Below, in pieces: positions 44,101-55,090 of a stretch of DNA of 64,000 nt; position 1 is the first letter of the stretch; every line of letters starts with the position of its first letter. Below the pieces are notes generated by a model. The model was not told the origin of the DNA. It saw only the letters and a list, made by a program, of their open reading frames with translations, and made no database searches. A program made the position numbers and the translations under genes. The stretch is from Klebsormidium nitens (lineage: Eukaryota; Streptophyta; Klebsormidiophyceae; Klebsormidiales; Klebsormidiaceae): NCBI GenBank assembly GCA_000708835.1, contig DF237052.1, forward strand, positions 1 through 64,000, read 5' to 3'.

Positions 44101-46688
44101 AGGACGCCGCAAGCGGCCGCGCGCTTCTGCCGCTTCTGTGTCCCTGCTTCTGATCATCACGAACCGTGCCTCTCAGAATCCTGCTCAGATTCTGCCGCTC
44201 GAGTGCGCTGCTCGGCGAGGGCGAGTGTTCAAACCCTCCTTGTGACGTCAGCAACTCGGTGGTTTTGCGAGGAAACTTAGCGGCCTTCTGGGCATGCCGG
44301 TAGCAGTTTTTCTGGGAAGAAGTGGATCGCAAGACGCATCATATGCAGCTTCCAAGCAAGCACTTTGGAAGTTTAAGCGCCGCAGAGCCACGCGGCATTA
44401 AACGAAACTTTCGTGGCCGTCGCTTCCCCGTCAGTGAAGACAGCTGGCGGCCTGACCCTACTTCGTAGACTGTGGTCACAACTCCCATTTCTCAAGTCTA
44501 CTTATGCCGTACGCCTCATTTCTTCCTGCACGTATGTGTTTGGCGGCGCTGCGGGCCGCGGCGCCGCCAGCTTCTGCCGCTTGATTATCTCCCATTTCAG
44601 CGTCCCGGAAAGCTGTGTGGCAACGCCTCCGATCAAGATAGGTGCCACAGAACCTTCTTCCAAGCAGCTCGCTAAGTGATCTCTGATCACGGGCTCTTTG
44701 AATTCCGGGCCGGGTCCATATTTGCGGAGGATTCGACTAAGTTTGCTCACCGGGAATTCGTCCAACTTGTACATAACGCTGGGCCGGGGGCGGCTGCCTT
44801 ATTTGCATAACGGACTAGAGATATAAGTGAGGAGACGCTGAGACGCACTACGACGTTTTGAACCAGCAATCCGTATACTTCGTAGTAGCTTGGCAGCACG
44901 ATAAGCACGAGATCGTCGTGATCTCTTTGACTCGGAGTCTTGAACGCACGTCCCTTTTTCCCGGCTATCACCGGCCCGGAGTTTCGGGGACGCAACTCCG
45001 CAAATGTCGAGCGGTGACGTCATAATGCAGAAAGTCAAAAAAGATGCTACTAGCCGGGCAGTTTTTACGATATGGAACTCCCACCAAGTCCGTCGAGAAG
45101 CTGAGTTGCAGTAAGACACTGCAGTCAAGCTGCTTGCGTCGTTTAACCACTTCAGCCGCCGCTTGAAACTGCAATGTACGTCTGGTCTTAGTGCCGTCAG
45201 CGGTACCAAAAAATCTGATAGGACCTTTGGCTGCACCGAGCGCGTAACCTTGATTGTGGCCCTGATCAAAAAGGTAGTATTGGCTTGACGGTTCCTTTGC
45301 CAGCACGTCTGTCCTTTTCGCAATTGTTGATGAAGCCAATCGATATCAGCCCGCGCCGGAGCTGTGAATGTCTTGTCATACTAGAATCGGGCCTATCGAC
45401 GTTACCAATTCTCAATCTCAGCCTACGACGCCGTCATGCAAACGCACCTTCAGTTCAAAGCTGCAATTATCGAAGCCTGGCCCGGGGTTGCTGGTCCTAT
45501 GAACTTCCTTTTCTTTCCTCTTGAAACTCCCGCCGGTCTGTCGCAAATATATGACGACGTACATCCGTGAAGGGGCGCAGAGTTTCTGGTCCGCATTTTG
45601 GCAATGATGACTATCTGCGTGGTGGGGCGACGGCCCCGGACGTGAGGAACTCTTTCGACTCTTTCAAATGCCACAACCCAAGACTGCCAGTACGACTCAA
45701 TTAAGGCCGGAGGGCTGAACTCTGCCGCTGTGAAGCCCGGATTTTAGAACGATGTTTCCATCTTTCCACCACTCTTCGACCATCAGCCGTACTGCCTTTT
45801 CCGACCGCTGAAAAGTGCTTCGCGGCTTTGATGTACGGCATAAGATTGATTCCCGAACGGTCGGTCTCGCCGACGGCTGATGTATGATGCCGACGTCAGC
45901 CGTGGTGTTTTAGCTCACAGGCCGTAGTGCGCATAGTGCGCAGGATTCGACGTGAAGCTTGGCAGCGGCAATGATGTTGGGCGACTAGGGCATCGATTGC
46001 TGGTCAACGTGGTTAGAGAGAGAGTTTCCCTCAGATGCCGCAATATGTCCTTTTTTGTTCGATCAATTTGAATCAGTACCACTCAGGTAGCGTTGTTGAA
46101 GAACGTTGCGACCCGCCCCTAACTCGGAGGCCGCAGAAGCCGTCACTCCCAGATTGGAAAGTCGATTCATTAGGGGGCTCTTACTGAGTCTTCAGGACCC
46201 ATCCCGGCGATCTGATTGGTCGCGTGACGTAAGCTTAACGCCGTCATCGAGGTTTCAGACTCCACATGTACATTGCAGCTGGGTTAGTGTTAAGGACCGA
46301 GGCAGACCGTGATGTGGTGTCAAGGCTCCGCGCCGAGCCGCAGTCTGAATTGGTTGGCACTTCCTCCGGGTTTTCGGTGGCGATAACGCGATACTCGCAG
46401 GCAGCATTGTGAGTGGTCGCACCGATTCTAATGTTCGTGTCAATATCCCAGCACAGCAGCGTGTTATTGAAAATGAAAAATGACACTATGAGCAGCGTTC
46501 GGTGCACAAATGCAGGCCTGGAGGCCAGTTTGCCGAGCTCGCAGCCGATATTGCAACTAGTGTCAAGCAGTCAAGTTGAGCGTGCAAGTTGAGGTCGTTT
46601 GCACCAGGTTCAACAGTTTGGTGACCGATTGGAAATGTCAGTAGATGCGGGAATGTGCTTGGCCTGCTTTGTTGACACTACAAAGCAT

Positions 46689-46710
46689 CCGGGGGCCCAA
46701 GAGCCCCCGG
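46689..46710. other. perfect 8-bp GC hairpin
   Basis: CCGGGGGC, a 6-base loop, then GCCCCCGG. No downstream U-tract, and no gene ends nearby, so it is not called a terminator. Confidence 0.7.
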
Positions 46711-46927
46711 CACGCCTAGTTTGCAGGATATTGAAGGCAGTTTGACCCTACATATTCGTATCGACGGTCCGCGCTTGAACCTCAGCCAAAACGGTGGAGT
46801 TCGATGCGCCCGGCCCCCGGGCCTATGATTACGAAATCCGGCTAAACCATATACTAACTGTAGCAAACCGGATAGGTTTCGATTTCATGTTGACTAAGGG
46901 CATGTTGACATTTTATCGGGAAAGCAC

Positions 46928-46985
46928 CCGGGGGACGGGTAGGGTTGGTATGGGCCCTGGGGGTTAGGGTGGGTATGGTGCGGAG
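46928..46985 (+). other. G-rich tract with telomere-like GGGTTAGGG
   Basis: Runs of three to five G separated by short loops, including GGGGGTTAGGGTGGG and GGGTAGGG. It could form a G-quadruplex on the plus strand. It is too short and irregular to be an interstitial telomere. Confidence 0.5.
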
Positions 46986-48013
46986 CGGGTGTCACCTATC
47001 GGTTTAGGTTTTCAGGTTTGTTCGTACCCCCGAGCACTATCCTTATGTCAACATGCGCTTAGTCGACATGAAATCGAGAAGTATGCAAAACCGGACCGCC
47101 GCACGCACCGACAATAAATATTGGACACGGGGCGCGCGGTGGCTTGCCCAAATCTCCAACCAGAATGTCAGAAAATTTCATCGTGCCCGTACGGTCGACC
47201 GACTTCTACGGATAAGCCTCTACGGTCAATGTACGGTAGACTCAAATTTCGGTTGAAGTTGACTCGCGTACCTAAAGGCTATATTGCATCGCGACTCCAA
47301 GTATGTAAGATGAACATTGAGAGTACAAGAGCTCATCAGATTGTTTGTTCTCTAGCCGAAGCCCACCATCTTGGCGGGGATGCCCCTAACACAGTATGTT
47401 GCAGGGATCGCTGTCACCAGCAATAACTTCTTTGCTCTCTTGATTAGGGAAAGTCTCAGCTGAAGTTCTCACGCCCTCGACATTTCTTTTTCTCTGCAAC
47501 TAGTGGTGGCTTATTGTACCCAGTGCTTCTCACATTCTTTGCTGGCCACAAGCGCTGGTGGGCACTTTGGTTTTGCTTTGTATTGAATCCTTTTCCGAGT
47601 GAACCTTTGAAAAACACTCATGTTAAAGGTCATCTAAACAAAGGGCACTCAACAGGCTCTGACTGAGTAGTGCTGCCCAAAACGACAGATCCAAAGCTTG
47701 CATTCTTTGCTGGAGCCCTGCCTGGAAGTAACTTTGGTCTTTTAAGACAGTCATTCGAGCGCCCCTTTTTGCTGCTTCAGCTGAGCTTTTGTCCACCAGG
47801 CAATGCTCTTCCTTCAGACAGCAGTTGGGTCTTGTGGTTCTACCTCGCAGAACAAACTCTCCCTGCCTTGGTTTCTTGCTTAACTGTATAACTCCAATCC
47901 AGCTTATTTGCACTCACTTGAATTTACAAGAGCCTCTTCTGTCATTGATAGATCCTACGCACTTGTTCAGGGGCACACATCAAAGGGAGATTTACCCCCC
48001 CTTGGGAGACGGT

Positions 48014-51000
48014 ATGAAAGGTGTGGCGCTGCTAATAGCCCTAGGGGCACTTGTGGCGCTGACTCAGCATTGCGCTGTTGCCACAACGTCATGGACCCCC
48101 CCCGGCATGGGAGTCAATTATGGCGGCTCCCTTCTATCCACAAAAACGATGACGCCAAATGCAGCGGTCAAGCTCATGACAGAAAAGCAGATTGGGATGG
48201 TCAAGGTGAGGGGAAAGAAGGATACAATTGCAAGGGAGAGTAGGTGGAGCATGCGGCTTCATTGCGGCACTGACTCTCCTTCTGCAATTGATGTGATGTA
48301 AAAGGTTTGACATAGCCTTGTGGGGGATCCCTCGAACGCCGGCTCTTCAAGAGAGTCTGAAAAAGCATTGCACGGCAGCAAATTTGATTGCGGAGACTCC
48401 AAGAGAGCGTCAAGCGAAGCATCTGTGCACCTCCCAGCACTGACTACTTTTGTGGGGAGGCCAAACATCAAGTCGCTTCCGCAGATGCAATTTGAGGTAG
48501 AGAATCTCCCTGAGACTTAGTGCACTTGTAGTGACTGACTGTCTCACTCTGACTTTGCAGATGTTTGACGCTGACTCCACCATCCTGAAAGCGTTGTTTG
48601 GGTCAGAAATCGAGGTCGCTGTAGCTGTTCCCAACGACGTAAGTGCCCTTTATTTCTGCTCTCCATGTCGTTGCAGCAGGTTCTCAAGGCATGACTCAGG
48701 CACAACTTGAGACCTCCGCTTTCCCCTTGACACGAAGGAGCCAAGTTTTGCTTGAGTGATCAGAGATCGACGACCTGTTTGACTGCAGGCAGCGAAAGAC
48801 TAAAGGGTCTCGTCATGTGTTTGTATAAGAGGTCTTCGCAGAAGTGCGGTGTGAGAGTGTGGAGCAAAGTGCTGTCCCTATGCATTGCAGAGCGAAAATC
48901 AAACAGTCCCTGACTTGGCCATCGATCCGTTGTCTCGGGTTAGAAACGAGAAGTCCAATAGTGGAGCTCCTCACCTGCCATTATTTCTTATACAGCATTA
49001 CGCATTTTTATCGTCGTAGTTGCTCTCCACGNNNNNNNNNNNNNNNNNNNNNNNNNNNNNNNNNNNNNNNNNNNNNNNNNNNNNNNNNNNNNNNNNNNNN
49101 NNNNNNNNNNNNNNNNNNNNNNNNNNNNNNNNNNNNNNNNNNNNNNNNNNNNNNNNNNNNNNNNNNNNNNNNNNNNNNNNNNNNNNNNNNNNNNNNNNNN
49201 NNNNNNNNNNNNNNNNNNNNNNNNNNNNNNNNNNNNNNNNNNNNNNNNNNNNNNNNNNNNNNNNNNNNNNNNNNNNNNNNNNNNNNNNNNNNNNNNNNNN
49301 NNNNNNNNNNNNNNNNNNNNNNNNNNNNNNNNNNNNNNNNNNNNNNNNNNNNNNNNNNNNNNNNNNNNNNNNNNNNNNNNNNNNNNNNNNNNNNNNNNNN
49401 NNNNNNNNNNNNNNNNNNNNNNNNNNNNNNNNNNNNNNNNNNNNNNNNNNNNNNNNNNNNNNNNNNNNNNNNNNNNNNNNNNNNNNNNNNNNNNNNNNNN
49501 NNNNNNNNNNNNNNNNNNNNNNNNNNNNNNNNNNNNNNNNNNNNNNNNNNNNNNNNNNNNNNNNNNNNNNNNNNNNNNNNNNNNNNNNNNNNNNNNNNNN
49601 NNNNNNNNNNNNNNNNNNNNNNNNNNNNNNNNNNNNNNNNNNNNNNNNNNNNNNNNNNNNNNNNNNNNNNNNNNNNNNNNNNNNNNNNNNNNNNNNNNNN
49701 NNNNNNNNNNNNNNNNNNNNNNNNNNNNNNNNNNNNNNNNNNNNNNNNNNNNNNNNNNNNNNNNNNNNNNNNNNNNNNNNNNNNNNNNNNNNNNNNNNAG
49801 AAGACAGCGGACGACTGGGTGACCAACAACGTGAAGCGCTACTTGTTCCCTGGCGGAGTAAAGATCCGATGGATATGTGTGGGCAACGAAGTGTTTGGCA
49901 CGTGGCAGATGGTGAGTGCACCAATTTCATTCCGCTGGGTATAAGGCTGCACTTATGGTCCTACTTGACAGCTCGCTTGTGGGCGCAGTAATAGCCTCTG
50001 CTTGCTTGATTGCGATGAGTCTGTCTTTGGAGAAACAACGTAAAATCGGAGGATTTGCTTCTGAACTCCCAATGCTTCTGCTTCATGTCCCTCTTCTCAA
50101 AAGCAAACAGTCACATCGTCCAGGCATCTCCATACGCCCAAGTTTCCTCGGAATAGGTTGCGAATCCTCCTCTCCCTCCACTTTTGCCTGCTTTGCAGGA
50201 TGCGTACAAGCCGTGGCTGTATCCAGCGATGCTGAAGGTCCTCATCGCGCTCCAAGCTCAGAAGATTGACAACGTGGTCAAGATTACCACACCGGTACGT
50301 GGGCCTCAAAGTCTCTAGCGCTAGCTTGAACCTGCTCCTTTTTCGGATGCTACAGGCGCTCCAGATGGTTCTTTCCCAGAAGTTGCTTATGTTGTGTTTA
50401 GAACGGGAGGACAAGTGATGCAAAGCTTGGAAAGGCTGAGCGATTGCCAAGCCCCGTGCATATTCAGATGGGTGCTGTGACCTGGGCGGCTAAGACCTGC
50501 GTCTCTTTTCTTGAACGGCCTTTCCACAGTTTGAAAGAGCTTCCTGCCTATTTCAAGGACAATACGAGAGACTCAACGGCTCACACTTGCCCTCCCCTGT
50601 AGCTTCTTTGACACTTGTTATGCAGAGGAGAAAAAGCACGTCGACGCCTCTGCTTTTCAGGTCAATACTGGAGACTTGGGCGGCTCAGACCCCCCCTCTT
50701 CCGGTTTCTTCAAGCCCGAGCTAGTGACCCTGTACCGCCAGATCCTGAGCTTGCTGAAGGCCACGGGGTCCCGCTTCATGGTCAACGTGTATCCCTTCCT
50801 GGTAGCTGAGCAGAACGTGAGCCCCTTTTGCCTTCTCTTTAGTCGGAGTATATATACCAGCAAGTGCTTCTAGAAACCTTTCTTTCCTATTTTTGTTGAG
50901 TGGACGAAGCAACCAAGAGCGACGCGCTGCATTCTGCTTTTGTTCTCTGGCATCAGTCACTGCACCATCTGGTGATAGGCCCTGCCGTTTTTCGCTCAAC

Positions 51001-53864
51001 GCAACTTATCAGACTAGCTGTCCCCTATTCCCTTGCAGGCGTACGACATCGATTTCTTTCCATGAGCTTCCACATGTCTTCCTGCGCTTGTGCAACAAGC
51101 CCCTCTTTCAAGACTTCAGGGGCCTGCAAAGTACGTTCATTGCTCCCCTTTCAGAGAAACAAACCCTCTACTGTTTGCAGGACTCTCCTGCGCTTGCCCA
51201 ACAAGCCCAGTTCCGTGACAACCTGGGCACTTACGATCCAGTTTCAGGCGTGTTCTACACCAACCTCTTTGACAAAACTGTGGACGCTACTTACGCAGCA
51301 CTCAACAAGACTGGCTACCCGGACGTCGATCTGCTGATTGGGGAGGTGAGACACGCTTGCTTCGCTTCAGAACACTCAGTTCTGCCAGCAAAGTGCAGGT
51401 TGGTCAAACTGCGCCTTTCAAGGAGAGTAGACGCAGTGCTGGGATGGAGCGAACCCATCTACTCGCTGGAAGGAAATTCCACCTCCCGAAAACACGTGTC
51501 AGAAAGCACTGTTGCTATTCTTACGCAGCGTTCAACAACTTCGGTTGAGCACGCTTACCCTGGAAGAACACTCGCTAGCGTCTTAATGTCCGTTGAAACG
51601 TAGGCAGTGCGGGTGGCCACGTGTTGCCAGCATAGCAACAGCGCAGTACGTGGTCCGAGATCCTCTATGTTCATGTTTCCGCCGTCTTTATCTGGCCGAC
51701 TTTTGCCAGTGAGGTATCTGCGCTTCAGTACGGCTGCGGGCAGCACTTATGCCAGCATCAGGACGGCAGTGGTTTGAAGTTTTCCAACCTGCTTCCTCTT
51801 GTCATCGGAGGTTTGCTTGCTCCTTGTTTCTCCAACCTAATTCCTGTCGTCATTGGAGGTTTGCTTGCTCTCATTTTCATGGCATCTTTGTTCCCAACGC
51901 AGTGCGGCTGGCCGACAGCTGGCAGCACTTACGCCAGCATTGCCACGGCCCGGCAGTTCAATTCGGACTTCACGAAGCGGTGCCTCAGCGGACAGGGCAC
52001 GCCCGGACACTCCAACCGGACGCTGGGCTGTTTCCTCTTTGAGCTGCTGGACGAGGACCTGAAAGAGACGGGGCCCGGGCCGTTTGAAACGTCGTGGGGT
52101 GTCTTCAACGCAACAGTAAGGCTTGTGCTCTTATTGCAGTTTCCTTTGGATTGGGTGCTAGCTGGAAAAAAAAGCTGAGAAGAGGGACCAAGGGCGTTGA
52201 AGTCTCACCGAACCCTCTGGTTGGGATCGTTAGTCCCGTTTTCAGTGCTTAATCAAGAGCTCGGAGACACAATCCGGCCCGCTTGAAGCGTCCTGAGGCG
52301 TCGAAAGCAGAACGATACGGACTTCGCTTGCGATGAGCTTTCTGCTAGTTCATTGGAGATGTCGGACAAGGACAGGCTTACGGACGTTTGAGTCGTCCTC
52401 GATCACTACGGCTTCGCTTTCCCTTCTTCAGAGTGTCAGCAGATGGTGGGTTGCTCTTTCCAAACAAGGGCTTGTATCTTCGTTCTGACGAGATCCGGTT
52501 ATCAAAGGCCGCCAAAGCAAGCGATCAGCACGTTCCCTCCGTGCACGTTGCCTTCGGCTGCTTTTACCAGTAGGTGGACTACTATGTACTGGGAGACCCC
52601 AGACATATTTTACAATGTTTTCATGCGTCTTATTGTTGGGAGAAAGCGGATCGTAACAACCGGAAGTTGCTGACAGAACCTTCCATAAGTGCTGCAGGGC
52701 TATCCCATGTACGACATCGATTTCACCAACACCACTTTCTTTCAAGCGGACGGTCTGCCGAAGCGGTGGTGCGTGGCAGGGAACATCCAGAACGAGGCGC
52801 TGCTACAGTGAGACTCTCTCGCCTCTTCTTCTCAATGACAGTCTACGGCGGTGCAGAAGCATGCCTCAGAATGGGACGGCGTTCAGCCAAGGCCTCTCAT
52901 CGTTGCCTGTATCAAAGCTGGCTCTCCGGTTGATGCTTCCGGGCGGGAGGGCTTTTTGGCGCTTGGGTCCGGGCAAAACTGCAACCTTTTGGTAGGAAGA
53001 ATGCAGCCTAAGCACGCCGCGGACTGGAGAAACGCCTTCCTCTTGCTCTCCACTTGCATTCCCACTCAGTCCGACTGCGTGCTTCCAAACGTGCGGGGCA
53101 ATAGGAGGCGCCCAACGGTTTCCAGTCCGGTTGTCATGTCTGATCTCCCGTGCGCAATCCCCGTGCAGGAGTGTGGTCTCCTCGGTGTGTGGCTTCAACA
53201 GCACGGAGTGCTTGGACATTGCCCCCGGGGGGGCTTGCTTCTCGCCCCCCTCCAATATGACGACGACGCAGCTGCATGCTTCTTATGCACTCAATCGGCA
53301 GTACCAGCTGAACAAGCAGGTGACGTTCTTGCATGCCCCTATTGACCCTTTTGGGGTTTTTGTTTAGAAAAGCTCTTTTACGGGAATCAATGACAATCCC
53401 ATTTTCACAGAGCCCGTCCTTTGTGATTCGTTGAAAAGTGCCTTGTTAAGAATTGGGTGATGATGCAAGCCAACATGACAGACTTTGCTTTCTGGCCTAC
53501 GTACTAATCCTGAGACCCGGACTTTGCTCAGATGCGAAGAGGTGTCTTGTTCAAAGGCCTCGAAGGACGGGTCCAGATCTTCGACAACAAATGAAGACCT
53601 CAAAACAGTTGTCACATCACAAGGCGTCCAAATACGTTTCTCGGCTTCTAATGTTTTCTTCGACTCTCTTCGCAGAACCCTCAAAGTTGCAACGGGGTCG
53701 TTGTTACCACAGACCCCTCATTCAGCTACTGCAAGTTCGAGATTGGTACCAAGGTCACTCCAATCATGGGCCCTCCAAACGCAATAAGTCCCGCTATCGT
53801 AAGCAGACCGCTTACAGGGTTGACGGTGTTCGTTCTCATCGGCATGCTGTTATTCACCTTTTAG
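48014..53864 (+). CDS. secreted GH17 glucan endo-1,3-beta-glucosidase with X8/CBM43 module and GPI-type tail
   Basis: Hydrolyses 1,3-beta-glucan (callose) at the cell surface (family knowledge). Exons: 48014-48205, 48561-48638, one starting in the gap and ending 49911, 50199-50294, 50661-50816, 51181-51345, 51903-52115, 52698-52807, 53169-53319, 53676-53864; visible junctions keep phase. Signal peptide (MKGVALLIALGALVAL), then the GH17 start MGVNYGG; VKMFDADSTILKAL; acid/base Glu in CVGNEVFG; MVNVYPF; nucleophile Glu in LLIGE|CGWPTAG, split by an intron; end GYPMYDIDFTNTTFF. The X8/CBM43 module follows: RWCVAGN, VCGFNSTECLDIAPGGACF, HASYALNRQYQ, SCNGVVVTTDPSFSYC. The C-terminus has small residues then a hydrophobic tail (TGLTVFVLIGMLLFTF) typical of GPI anchoring, as in plant plasmodesmal glucanases. 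Part of the early barrel is lost in the N run. Confidence 0.92.
48474..48497 (+). repeat. possible echo of glucanase exon 2 acceptor
   Basis: CCGCAGATGCAATTTGAGG resembles TTGCAGATGTTTGACGC, about 80 bp upstream of the true acceptor. Short, so uncertain. Confidence 0.35.
49032..49798. other. assembly gap, 767 N
   Basis: The gap lies inside the glucanase gene and removes the start of the third exon and its acceptor. The first bases after it are already coding (KTADDWV). Confidence 0.99.
50463..50525 (+). repeat. echo of glucanase exon 5 start
   Basis: TTCAG then GACCTGGGCGGCTAAGACC at 50463-50497 repeats TTTTCAG then GACTTGGGCGGCTCAGACC of the exon; the acceptors are 193 bp apart. TTTCTTGAACGGCC follows where the exon has TTTCTTCAAGCCC. 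Confidence 0.8.
51039..51060 (+). repeat. fragment of glucanase exon 8 in intron 5
   Basis: A CAG acceptor followed by GTACGACATCGATTTC is identical over 16 bases to exon 8 (52709-52724) but lies 1.67 kb upstream, before two other exons. It would read AYDIDFFP then stop. Confidence 0.5.
51075..51135 (+). repeat. echo of glucanase exon 6 start
   Basis: CCTGCGCTTGTGCAACAAGC at 51081 repeats CCTGCGCTTGCCCAACAAGC at 51187 (step 106). Confidence 0.85.
51721..51775 (+). repeat. echo of glucanase exon 7 (catalytic GWP exon)
   Basis: CTTCAG then TACGGCTG, GGCAGCACTTATGCCAGCAT and ACGGC repeat the true exon start in order with a short deletion over the WPTA codons. Acceptors are 174 bp apart. Confidence 0.88.
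51781..51880 (+). repeat. 48-bp tandem duplication in intron 6
   Basis: CCAACCT ... GGAGGTTTGCTTGCT occurs twice, at 51784 and 51832, immediately before the true acceptor of exon 7. Confidence 0.85.
52262..52410 (+). repeat. two echoes of glucanase exon 7 donor end
   Basis: GGCCCGCTTGAAGCGTCCTG at 52277 repeats GGGCCGTTTGAAACGTCGTG of the exon (step about 199). A second relic at 52364-52400 begins GGACAAGGACAGG, like GGACGAGGACCTG. The donor is lost in both. Confidence 0.65.
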
Positions 53865-54815
53865 ATGAATGCGGAACAGCGTCTATCACTAGAGGTTCGT
53901 AGTCGAAGGGGTTTGCTAGGCAAGATCAGTCTCACTATAAGAAGGCGTGTGGGGCTTTGAGCGGGTTTGGCCCGTTAGAGCGTCGATCTGTCTGTCCTAA
54001 GTTATTGACAACAAGAGAGCCGCCTGCGCAGCGGAGATTCTGGTGGAGTCATGACCGTAAAATCTGTACCGATTGTACAATAGCCAGAAGAAAGCGTAGT
54101 GTTTCAATGTAGTATTTAGGCTGATGCTAGAGACGGCACTGAAGACGAGGCCTGGCACGTAGGCCACAAACTTACGGTGAACCAATTCTACTGATGCCAT
54201 CTGAAAACTTGGCTTCGTGTCTTAGTGCTCCACGTGCCACTTAGGTGGCACTGTTTAGGTCAGGCCGCCCGTTTGAGAGTCACACAGTATGTCCGTTCGT
54301 CCTAGCGCAGCTCGTGATCTTTTTGCCAATGGTAGCTATATGATCAAGATGCACAATCTTCTGGCTTGAATCTGGTATGCGTCAACGCTCGAAGACTCCG
54401 AAATGCTTCGTAGATTGCCGCCGCAAGTGGAAACTGTTTGTTTGGTCGTTTGGGTGATGGGCGATGATGTAGAGCGTACGTGGCCATTGCGGCCAGTACA
54501 AGTCAAGTCAGCTTGCCGCAGATCGATGCCCTCGCTGCTTTCTCCCCTCTCATTTTAAAGAGAGTTCGGCTCTTCCCTGACTCAGTAATATGGTGGCCTG
54601 TACGCAATTCTAATGCTCCTGGCTGCACGTCTGAAAGAATCTGTACTCACCAAGCTGCTTGCGATCGTTTCTTTATTGTTATTCTTCCCCAACAGCGCAA
54701 CTTGCTTCGAGTGTTATGTGTGGACATATCCTCTGACCTAAAAGTGGACCCCAGAGAGGCGTTGAGAGCATGCTTGTAACTGAACGAGGGCGACCGGCCG
54801 GGCGCTCTAAATTCG

Positions 54816-55090
54816 TGCCCCCAGGTCTGCCCGCGCGCGCGCCACCACCGCGCTCGCTTGACAGTGTAGCGCCCGCTCGTGTCACGTGTAGCGCGCGCGC
54901 ACGCTCGCCTCGAACAAAGTGTTGGCGGTCTCACTCAATGCTAGGCCCAGCAGCGCACACTGGCAAGGCCGTTCAACCGTGCCGACTCGCACGCGTGCGC
55001 ATAGTGTTGGCCCTCCGAGTGCGCTAATTGCCCGGTGGCTTTCGCGCGGCCGTGTGGCCTTGCGCTTGCGCGCGCGTTGCCCATACGAGC
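54816..55090. repeat. CG-rich island with alternating CGCG runs
   Basis: CCCGCGCGCGCGCCACC, TAGCGCGCGCGCACGC and TTGCGCGCGCGTTGC lie within 260 bases. Alternating purine-pyrimidine CG runs of this kind favour Z-DNA. Similar islands follow near 57.57 and 61.7 kb. Confidence 0.6.

Larger units (their letters stand above)
24451..48013. other. 23.5 kb gene-free region built of diverged duplications
   Basis: No intact gene was found. Reading frames are short and none has a recognisable complete domain. The region holds a tandem duplication (27.7-30.55 kb against 31.6-34.28 kb), a decayed copy of the NOP14 3' end (about 36 kb), a same-strand family of coding-derived motifs, a 19-bp tandem repeat, a hexanucleotide tract and a G-rich tract with a hairpin. 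The last 400 bases before 48014 should include the promoter and 5' leader of the glucanase gene. Confidence 0.6.

Noticed and set aside
24451-48013. Transposon or retroelement explanation for the gene-free region
   Set aside because: No terminal repeats, no transposase or reverse-transcriptase motifs, and the repeat families are all in one orientation.
48844-49991. Long frames on both strands across the second N run
   Set aside because: Artefacts of N. Only the right end (49801-49911) is coding, as part of the glucanase.
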